This document shows, piece by piece, positions 14,661 to 20,148 of a stretch of 20,148 nt of DNA. The notes beneath the pieces were generated by a model. That model had not been told where the DNA came from. It worked only from the letters and a program-made list of their open reading frames with translations, and ran no database searches. Both the position numbers and the translations under genes were made by a program. Source of the DNA: an uncultured Bacilli bacterium (GTDB lineage: Bacteria; Bacillota_I; Bacilli_A; RF39; UBA660); contig CANQYR010000005.1 in assembly GCA_947628125.1 (NCBI GenBank), positions 1 to 20,148 on the forward strand, in the 5' to 3' direction. Each line of letters begins with the position of its first letter. The first letter of the stretch is position 1.

Positions 14661-14899
14661 AAAGTGAGAAAACATTTGAGAGTGCTTTAAATGAATTGGA
14701 AGGTATTGTTAAGGATTTGGAAAGTGGCAATATCATGTTAGAAGATGCGATGAATAAGTATACTGTGGCGATGAATTTAGTGAAGTTTTGTCAAGATAAG
14801 TTGGATGCGGCAACAACTTCAGTTAATAAGATTTTAAGTGATAATAAAACTTTGGAACCTTTTAATGTGGGTGAGGATAATGAAGATGAGTCTAAATAA
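14657..14899 (+). CDS. xseB: Exodeoxyribonuclease VII small subunit
   Basis: This is an 80-residue protein with the XseB pattern TFESALNELEGIVKDLESG (5-23) and LEDAMNKYTVAMNLVKFCQ, a two-helix coiled coil, and an acidic tail. Several copies pack on XseA in the known enzyme. It overlaps xseA by four bases and proS by 14 bases. Confidence 0.96.
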   Translation: MKSEKTFESALNELEGIVKDLESGNIMLEDAMNKYTVAMNLVKFCQDKLDAATTSVNKILSDNKTLEPFNVGEDNEDESK

Positions 14900-16295
14900 G
14901 ATTACATCAAGAGATGTAGATTTTGCTAAGTGGTATACTGATGTTTGTTTAGCGGCTAATTTGATTAGTTATGGTAATACTAAAGGTAGTATGATTATGT
15001 GCCCTAATGGTTATGCTATTTGGGAGGAAATTCAAAAGCAGTTAGATGCGATGTTTAAGAAAACGGGTCATGAGAATGTGCAGATGCCTTTATTTATTCC
15101 TGAGTCTTTATTAAATGTCGAGAAGGAGCATGTTAAAGGTTTTGCGCCTGAGGTTGCTTGGGTATGTTATGGTGGTAGTGAGAAGTTAGAAGAACGTCTT
15201 TGTGTGCGGCCTACTAGTGAGGTTTTGTTTTGTGATTATTACAAAAATGTAATTCATTCTTACCGAGATTTACCTAAGCTTTATAATCAGTGGTGTACAA
15301 TTGTGCGTTGGGAAAAAACAACTAGACCATTTTTAAGAAGCAGGGAGATTTTATGGCAGGAAGGTCATACGATGCATGAAACAAGTAAAGAAGCGATGGA
15401 TGAGACTTTAAGGATGATTCATGTTTATGAGGATTTTCAGAAAAATGTTTTGGCTTTGCCGGTTATTGTTGGGTTAAAGACTGAGAAGGAAAAGTTTGCT
15501 GGAGCAATTAAAACTTATACTGTTGAGGCAATGATGTATGATGGTGTAGCTTTACAAAATGGTACTAGTCATTATTTTGGTCAAAATTTTGCAAAGGCTT
15601 TTGGTATTAATTTTTTAGATAGAGATAATAAGTTATGTGTGCCTTATCAAACTAGTTGGGGTGCTTCAACGAGGATGATTGGGGCACTTATTATGACGCA
15701 TGGTGATGATCATGGGTTGGTTTTGCCACCTAAAATTGCTCCTGTTAAGGTAATTATTATTCCTATTGGCAAGGAAGAAGAGGTTTCTTTAGCGGTTAAT
15801 AAGGTAGCAAGTGGTTTAAATGTTACTTACAAGATTGATGATAGTCTTAAAAGTCCAGGTTATAAATTTGCGGAAGCTGAGGTTTTAGGTATTCCAATTC
15901 GGATAGAAATTGGGAAAAAGGATTTAGATTTAGGTGTTGTTACTTTAGTTAGGCGAGATACTTTGGAAAAGACCAAGACTAGCATTAATGTAGTTTCTGA
16001 TAAGGTTCAAGAGTTATTGGTTGATATTCAAAATAATTTGTATAACAGGGCTTTAGAAAGAAGAAATAAGATGCTTTATGAAGCTAAAAGTTATGATGAG
16101 TTTAAAAGTATTGCTGGTTCTTTGCCTGGCTTTATCAAGGTTAATTGGTGTGGCGATAGTATGTGCGAGGAAAAGATTAAGGAAGATACTGGTTTAAAGA
16201 GTCGTTGTATTTTAGAGGAAGAAGAAAGTGATGGCGCTTGTGTTGTTTGTCAAAAATCTGGTAAATATAAGGTTTATTTTGGTAAACAATATTAG
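14886..16295 (+). CDS. proS: Prolyl-tRNA synthetase, eukaryote/archaea-like type
   Basis: This is a 470-residue class II synthetase. The frame opens at 14838, but the ATG at 14886 has GAGG about ten bases upstream and starts the usual MSLNKITSRDVDFAKWY. Class II motifs are visible: FIPESLL, CVRPTSEVLF, the motif 2 region IVRWEKTTRPFLRSREILWQEGHT, and motif 3 around SWGASTRMIGALIMTHGDD. It lacks the ~180-residue editing insertion of bacterial-type ProRS. The C-terminus has a cysteine-rich zinc-type domain (WCGDSMCEEK...ACVVCQKSGK) and ends in tyrosine, as in the archaeal/eukaryotic-like type found in some Bacillota and mollicutes. It charges tRNA-Pro. The start lies inside xseB, so it is coupled to the exonuclease genes. 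I see no T-box leader. Confidence 0.96.
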   Translation: MSLNKITSRDVDFAKWYTDVCLAANLISYGNTKGSMIMCPNGYAIWEEIQKQLDAMFKKTGHENVQMPLFIPESLLNVEKEHVKGFAPEVAWVCYGGSEKLEERLCVRPTSEVLFCDYYKNVIHSYRDLPKLYNQWCTIVRWEKTTRPFLRSREILWQEGHTMHETSKEAMDETLRMIHVYEDFQKNVLALPVIVGLKTEKEKFAGAIKTYTVEAMMYDGVALQNGTSHYFGQNFAKAFGINFLDRDNKLCVPYQTSWGASTRMIGALIMTHGDDHGLVLPPKIAPVKVIIIPIGKEEEVSLAVNKVASGLNVTYKIDDSLKSPGYKFAEAEVLGIPIRIEIGKKDLDLGVVTLVRRDTLEKTKTSINVVSDKVQELLVDIQNNLYNRALERRNKMLYEAKSYDEFKSIAGSLPGFIKVNWCGDSMCEEKIKEDTGLKSRCILEEEESDGACVVCQKSGKYKVYFGKQY

Positions 16296-16305
16296 GTGAT
16301 TTTAA

Positions 16306-17181
16306 ATGAAAAGGTTTGTGTTAGCTAGAAGGGCTAGTATTGCGGGGGTATTTGGCAATTTGTTTTTGCTTATTATTAAGTTTATGGTTGCTTTTATAAG
16401 TAATAGTCAGGCAATGATTGCGGATGCTTTTAACAGTGCTGGTGATATATTTTCTTCTTTAATGACTTTTATTGGTAATCAAATATCATCAAAGCCAAGG
16501 GATGATGTTCATAATTTAGGTTATGGAAAGGCTGAGTATATTTTTTCCATTTTTATTGCTATATCGATGTTTTATGTTGGTATTAAGTTATTTTATAATG
16601 CAGCTAAGAGTCTTTTTATTCCAGTTTCGTATAATTTTTCTATTTGGCTTATTGTTGTATGTATTGTAACTATTATTGTTAAAATTTGCTTATTTTTGTA
16701 TACAAGGATGATTAGTTTAAAGGTAAATAATTTACTTATTAAGGCTAATGCTATTGATCATCGTAATGATTGTATTTTGACGTTTTGTAACTTAATTGCC
16801 GTTTTATGTGCTTATAAGGGCTGGTTTTTTGTTGATAGTTTTGTGGGCATATTTATTTCTTCTTGGATTATTATAAGTGCGGTTAAGATTTTTTTGGAAG
16901 GTTATTATGTTTTGATGGATCGTTCGATTGATGAGGAAACGCGGAAGAAAATTATTGATATTGTCAAAGCTCATAAGGAAGTATTAAGGGTTAATCATGT
17001 TAATGCCACACCAGTTGGTTATCAGTTTCAGGTTAATTTAACTATTTTTGTGGATGGGGATATGTCAACGTTTGCTTCGCATGAGGTGGCGAATAAGATT
17101 GAAAAAGAGTTAGTTAAGTTAGATTTTATTTCTTTGGCGGTTATTCATGTTAATCCAATGAAAATAGAAAAAAATAAGTAG
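16306..17181 (+). CDS. Cation diffusion facilitator, probably a manganese exporter
   Basis: This is a 291-residue CDF transporter with about six membrane helices (from about residue 12 to 195) and a C-terminal cytoplasmic ferredoxin-like domain (about 205-288). The family opening ARRASIAGVFGNLFLLIIKF and the YGKAEYI loop are clear. The transport-site residues are N43xxxD47 in helix 2 (NSAGD) and D151xxxD155 in helix 5 (DHRND). An N-D/D-D site is the kind reported for the pneumococcal Mn exporter MntE, while zinc exporters usually have H-D/H-D or D-D/H-D. I therefore infer Mn2+ export by H+ antiport. AGGTGA (16294-16299) overlaps the proS stop, so it is in the same operon. Confidence 0.9.
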   Translation: MKRFVLARRASIAGVFGNLFLLIIKFMVAFISNSQAMIADAFNSAGDIFSSLMTFIGNQISSKPRDDVHNLGYGKAEYIFSIFIAISMFYVGIKLFYNAAKSLFIPVSYNFSIWLIVVCIVTIIVKICLFLYTRMISLKVNNLLIKANAIDHRNDCILTFCNLIAVLCAYKGWFFVDSFVGIFISSWIIISAVKIFLEGYYVLMDRSIDEETRKKIIDIVKAHKEVLRVNHVNATPVGYQFQVNLTIFVDGDMSTFASHEVANKIEKELVKLDFISLAVIHVNPMKIEKNK

Positions 17182-17196
17182 TTAGGGATGGTGTTT

Positions 17197-17772
17197 ATGA
17201 AATATTTAAAAATTACTTTAGTTATTTTATTAGTAATTATTATTCTTGATACTTTACAGGCAAAGATATTTACTAATAGTCCTTTATTAAGGATAAGAAT
17301 TAATTTATATGGTGATGAAGTTTTTATTGATAAGGGGTTATTGGTTAATCATTATCATTGTTTGGATAACGAAGAGGCTACGGTTTGGAAAAATGTAAAA
17401 TTTGCTTGTTCTTTAAAAGAGACATTTGATTTTTATTTAGTGAAAAAAGAAGTTTATACTGATATTAGGTTTAATGATTATTTTACTTATGATAACAGAA
17501 AAATATATTTAGCAGGTAATATTGGTGAGTTTTATGTTGATCAGATGCCTTTGAAAGATTTTCTTTGGGATTATAATGTAGCTTTAGATGATGTTCTAAA
17601 AAAGATAACGGATAAGTTAGAATTAAGTGTTTCTTTAGATGATGGGGGAACAACTGTATATAAGGCTTTTAATAAAGATATGACTTTAGTTAGTTGTAAG
17701 AACTTATCTGGTAATAGTAATATTTATATTGGTGATTATTCATTAGAATATAGTGATGATTTATGTAAATAA
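17197..17772 (+). CDS. Membrane-anchored protein, unknown function
   Basis: This is a 191-residue protein that I do not recognise. An ATG at 17188 is in frame, but AGGG (17184-17187) is better placed for the ATG at 17197, which gives MKYLKI. One hydrophobic helix (about residues 5-21) with two lysines before it suggests a signal anchor with the rest outside the membrane. The outer part is rich in Asp, Tyr and Asn and appears to be beta and alpha mixed. It has four cysteines, two in the first half and two near the end, which could pair. It follows the cation exporter by 15 bases and is probably the last gene of that operon. No clear terminator was seen after it. Confidence 0.75.
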   Translation: MKYLKITLVILLVIIILDTLQAKIFTNSPLLRIRINLYGDEVFIDKGLLVNHYHCLDNEEATVWKNVKFACSLKETFDFYLVKKEVYTDIRFNDYFTYDNRKIYLAGNIGEFYVDQMPLKDFLWDYNVALDDVLKKITDKLELSVSLDDGGTTVYKAFNKDMTLVSCKNLSGNSNIYIGDYSLEYSDDLCK

Positions 17773-17775
17773 ACA

Positions 17776-17804
17776 TTGCTTTTTTTTATGGTTTTTGCTA
17801 ATCT
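17776..17804 (+). promoter_or_regulatory. Candidate promoter of the Sir2 gene
   Basis: TTGCTT (17776-17781), a 17-base spacer and TAATCT (17799-17804), with TG at 17796-17797 as an extended -10. The start point would be about 17811, leaving a leader of about 12 bases. Confidence 0.4.
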
Positions 17805-17822
17805 TTATTTAGTGATGAAGAT

Positions 17823-18545
17823 ATGAATGATTATATGGTTTTAAAAAGGATGATTGATGAGGCGCATAATATTGTATTTTTTGGGGGTGCGGGGACTTCG
17901 ACAGAAAGTGGTATAAAAGACTACCGAAGTAAGGATGGTTTATATAGTATGAAACTCTTATATCCACCAGAGTATATGCTTAGTCATGAGATGTTTATGT
18001 TGCATCCTAAGGAGTTTTATGATTTTTATCGTTTAGCTTTTAATTGTTTATCAGCTAAACCTAATGTTTTGCATCATTTTTTATTATCATTAGAGGAATG
18101 TGGGAAGTTAAAGGGTATTATTACGCAGAATGTGGATGGTTTGCATCAAAAGGCTGGTTCGAAAAATGTTTTGGAATTGCATGGTTCTATTTATGATAAT
18201 TATTGTGAGAAGTGTGGTAAGTATTATGAAGGTGATTTAATTTTTAAAAATACTGATATACCTAAGTGCGTTTGTGGGGGCATTATTAAGCCTTCGGTGG
18301 TGTTATATGGTGAGGCTTTAGATGCTAATGTTTTAGATGAGGCAGTGAAGTTAATTAGTGATTGTGATTTATTAATTGTAGCTGGGTCTAGTTTGACGGT
18401 GGAGCCTTCTTGTAGTTTGGTTTTGCTATGTAAGGGTAAGTTAGTTATTTTAAATAAGTCTAAGACTACTTTTGATAGTATGGCAAATTTAGTTATTCAT
18501 GATTCTTTAGGTAATATTGTTAGGGGTTTAAAATGCGAAAATTAG
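17823..18545 (+). CDS. Sir2-family NAD-dependent protein deacylase
   Basis: This is a 240-residue bacterial sirtuin. Seen are the NAD-binding GGAGTSTESGIKDYRS (21-36), TQNVDGLHQKAGS (101-113), the catalytic His120 in LHGS, a zinc site of C128/C131 and C149/C151, IKPSVVLYGE (155-164) and AGSSLTVEP (187-195). Sirtuins remove acetyl or longer acyl groups from lysines, using NAD+ and producing nicotinamide. Residues YxxR that mark desuccinylases cannot be assigned with confidence, so the acyl preference is open. The Shine-Dalgarno site before the ATG is weak. The stop overlaps the next start by 13 bases. Confidence 0.96.
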   Translation: MNDYMVLKRMIDEAHNIVFFGGAGTSTESGIKDYRSKDGLYSMKLLYPPEYMLSHEMFMLHPKEFYDFYRLAFNCLSAKPNVLHHFLLSLEECGKLKGIITQNVDGLHQKAGSKNVLELHGSIYDNYCEKCGKYYEGDLIFKNTDIPKCVCGGIIKPSVVLYGEALDANVLDEAVKLISDCDLLIVAGSSLTVEPSCSLVLLCKGKLVILNKSKTTFDSMANLVIHDSLGNIVRGLKCEN

Positions 18546-19195
18546 ATAGTTATTTAGGAAAAAGAAGTTTTGATCCAAAGCTTTTACTTTTGTATGGGTT
18601 TGTTTTAAAGGATAATCAATATGTTTATGAAGAAGTTATTTTTGATCATTTTTTAGTGGTGGTTTCCATTGGTTCTGAAAGTTATTCAAAGATTATAGAT
18701 TTGGATGTTAATAGCGAGTATTTTTTGGTCGATGTTTTGGAGTTATCTGGTAATTTTGTTAGGCGTGTTGCCAGTAGGTATGACGATATAATTAAGGATA
18801 TTATTTCAAAGTGTACGGTTTTTGATTGGGCTAATGATGCGGTTTTAAAGGTAACTAATTATGTGAAGGATAAGTATGGTGATTCTTTGGAGTTTTTGTG
18901 GGGTGATTCTTTAAACGGGGTTTTTCGGCTTAGTAAAAATAAAAAGTGGTATGGTATTTTGATGAATATTAAGGCTAATCGGTTAGATCCAAGTTTTACG
19001 GGTTCTATTAATGTTTTAGATGTTCGTTATTTTAAAGGAAAGGTAGATGAGGTTATCGATTATGGGAGTATTTTTCCTGGATATCATATGAATAAGCAAA
19101 GTTGGATTACTATTAATCTTGATGCGGTTAAGGATTTTGATAAGGTGTTTTCTTTAATTGATAATAGTTATGAGATTGCTTTAAAGCAAAAATAA
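18533..19195 (+). CDS. MmcQ/YjbR-family protein with an N-terminal extension
   Basis: This is a 220-residue protein. The C-terminal half (about 105-215) matches the MmcQ/YjbR fold: DSLEFLWGDSLNGVFRL, KWYGILMNI, then GSIFPGYHMNKQSWITINLD, and SYEIALK at the end. The fold is called DNA-binding by resemblance, and its real role is not established. The first ~100 residues (MRKLDSYLGKRSF...) form an extra domain also present in some Bacillota members. It starts within the end of the Sir2 gene (13-base overlap), so the two are translated together. It converges on spoIVB with 11 bases between stop codons. Confidence 0.85.
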   Translation: MRKLDSYLGKRSFDPKLLLLYGFVLKDNQYVYEEVIFDHFLVVVSIGSESYSKIIDLDVNSEYFLVDVLELSGNFVRRVASRYDDIIKDIISKCTVFDWANDAVLKVTNYVKDKYGDSLEFLWGDSLNGVFRLSKNKKWYGILMNIKANRLDPSFTGSINVLDVRYFKGKVDEVIDYGSIFPGYHMNKQSWITINLDAVKDFDKVFSLIDNSYEIALKQK

Positions 19196-19215
19196 AAAAA
19201 GCTTTTTTAGCTTTT
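19195..19215 (-). terminator. Intrinsic terminator of spoIVB, shared end region
   Basis: On the minus strand, AAAAGC (19215-19210) pairs with GCTTTT (19202-19197) around a seven-base loop that contains the spoIVB stop codon, and T-rich sequence follows. On the plus strand the same bases can form the same stem but have a weaker T run after it, so termination of the YjbR gene is less certain. Confidence 0.6.
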
Positions 19216-20148
19216 GTTTAGTAGTTCATCGCCTTTTTTGAGCATGGTTGATATAAATATGGCGTAGCCGTTTTTCGGGTTATCTAATATGACGTGGGTA
19301 ACCGCGCCGATTAGTTTACCGTTTTGAACGATTGGTGAGCCACTCATGCCTTGAATTATGCCACCGGTTTTATTTAGAAGGTTTTGATCTGTTATTTCAA
19401 ATGTCATGTTTTTGGTTTCGTTATAATCTTGGATTGAGGTTATTTTTATTTTATATTCTTCTTTAGTATTACCTTTGGTGACGGTGTATATGGTGGCATC
19501 GCCAATTTTTATTTCATTGTTTTGGGCTACTTCGATGGTGTTATTATTTATGTTTTTTTGCCAGATACCAAAGATACCGTTTTGGGTGTTTTCTTTGATG
19601 TTACCATAGGTATTTTGGTATTTGAAATAGGCGTTTTTTTCACCAGCAGTGCCGGTGGTGCTTTTTTTTATGGATGTGACGGTGCTTTCAAAAATGCTTC
19701 CTTGTTTTACTTCAACCATTTTGCTTGATTTGCTTTCTAGTATTTCGTGGCCTAGGGCACCATATATTTTGGTTTGGGGGTCAATATATGTTAATGTGCC
19801 TATACCGGTTATATTATCTTTTACGTATAATCCGGTTTTATAGATGCCATCTATTTTTTCTAATGTTAGTTTGGTTGTTAGTTCTTTATCGTCTCTTTTT
19901 ATTGTTAGCGTAACTTCGTTATTTTGAATGTTGTTTTCGATTTCGTTTGTTAGTTCATCTATAGTTTCAACTTCATTTTGATTTACTTTTAATATTTTAT
20001 CACCGATCATTATTTGGGGTGATCCTTTTTTTATTTGGCCATTTACGGGGTAAAAGCCAACTACTATTATGCCTTTAGAGTCGATGTGAATGCCAATGTT
20101 TTCGCCGCCTAGTACGACTTTGTTTGAGTAAGCATAGATATTAAATGG
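19207..20148 (-). CDS. spoIVB: SpoIVB-type S55 serine peptidase, N-terminus outside the window
   Basis: The frame stays open to the right edge, so 313 residues are visible and the true start lies beyond 20148; the in-frame ATG at 20010 is internal. The visible part begins with a segment before the PDZ domain (VVLGGENIGI, SKGIIVVGF). The PDZ core follows (MIGDKILKVN, about 47-95), then the S55 peptidase domain. The latter has the catalytic His in IYGALGHEI (visible residue 134), an Asp in FEITDQNLL, and the Ser motif GMSGSPIVQNGKLIGAVTH (267-285; motif codons 19350-19333). In Bacillus, SpoIVB is secreted from the forespore and cleaves SpoIVFA to activate sigma-K. The conserved active site suggests a working enzyme. 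In Bacillus spoIVB lies near recN and xse genes, so its presence here fits partly kept gene order. Confidence 0.93.
   Translation of the reverse strand, partial: PFNIYAYSNKVVLGGENIGIHIDSKGIIVVGFYPVNGQIKKGSPQIMIGDKILKVNQNEVETIDELTNEIENNIQNNEVTLTIKRDDKELTTKLTLEKIDGIYKTGLYVKDNITGIGTLTYIDPQTKIYGALGHEILESKSSKMVEVKQGSIFESTVTSIKKSTTGTAGEKNAYFKYQNTYGNIKENTQNGIFGIWQKNINNNTIEVAQNNEIKIGDATIYTVTKGNTKEEYKIKITSIQDYNETKNMTFEITDQNLLNKTGGIIQGMSGSPIVQNGKLIGAVTHVILDNPKNGYAIFISTMLKKGDELLNKS

Noticed and set aside
14838..14885. Upstream start for proS within xseB
   Set aside because: The extra 16 residues do not match ProRS, and the ATG at 14886 has a Shine-Dalgarno site and begins the conserved N-terminus.
14800..14890. 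T-box leader for proS
   Set aside because: proS starts inside xseB, leaving no leader, and no T-box sequence is visible.
18269..18277. Sirtuin zinc site with only one residue between the second pair of cysteines
   Set aside because: C-x-C in place of C-x-x-C at this place occurs in other Bacillota sirtuins as far as I recall, so I do not treat it as a defect.
19522..19913. Three plus-strand open frames opposite spoIVB
   Set aside because: They are antisense to a clear S55 peptidase and their hydrophobic, low-complexity translations reflect the reverse complement of that gene.
1..20148. Insertion sequences, phage genes, CRISPR arrays or toxin-antitoxin pairs
   Set aside because: No transposase, integrase or repeat-spacer pattern was seen, and the gene runs are ordinary chromosomal operons.

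Overview
The window is a stretch of an AT-rich, low-GC Bacillota chromosome, most like an uncultivated, host-associated Bacilli lineage. This is inferred from the very low GC, the codon use, a CIRCE-controlled hrcA-grpE-dnaK-dnaJ operon, a SpoIVB-type sporulation protease, Gram-positive-style promoters and Shine-Dalgarno sites, and a eukaryote/archaea-type prolyl-tRNA synthetase. Tryptophan is encoded by TGG and TGA is used as a stop (for example at the end of xseA), so this is not a TGA-Trp mollicute. The species cannot be named from the sequence.

Layout. (1) 1-600: a tRNA-Glu cut by the window edge, a small two-helix membrane protein and a tRNA-Leu(CAA). The two tRNAs carry near-identical trailer-plus-terminator cassettes. 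(2) 776-2799: a DUF362 protein, a convergent DUF6512-like membrane protein, and a divergent HD-domain hydrolase. (3) 2902-6493: a four-gene operon with its own strong promoter, in the order of a Tad/Cpa type IV filament assembly module: MinD/CpaE-like ATPase, CpaF/TadA-like ATPase, TadB-like and TadC-like membrane proteins. No pilin, peptidase or secretin gene is present, and the CpaF-like ATPase has lost the Walker A lysine and other catalytic-site residues. (4) 6504-12927: the heat-shock operon hrcA-grpE-dnaK-pepF-dnaJ, with two tandem CIRCE operators bracketing the promoter and an oligoendopeptidase F inserted between dnaK and dnaJ. (5) 12950-17772: a compact run nusB-xseA-xseB-proS, a cation exporter with a manganese-type metal site, and a small membrane-anchored protein, mostly with short gaps or overlapping ends. 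(6) 17776-19195: a Sir2 deacylase overlapping a MmcQ/YjbR-family gene. (7) 19207-20148: spoIVB on the minus strand, entering from beyond the right edge.

Most of the window is housekeeping: protein quality control, transcription antitermination, DNA repair and tRNA charging. The least ordinary part is the Tad-like module with its degenerate ATPase. Secondary points of interest are the CIRCE element that also looks like the upstream operon's terminator, and pepF sitting inside the chaperone operon. No mobile element, CRISPR array or phage gene was seen.
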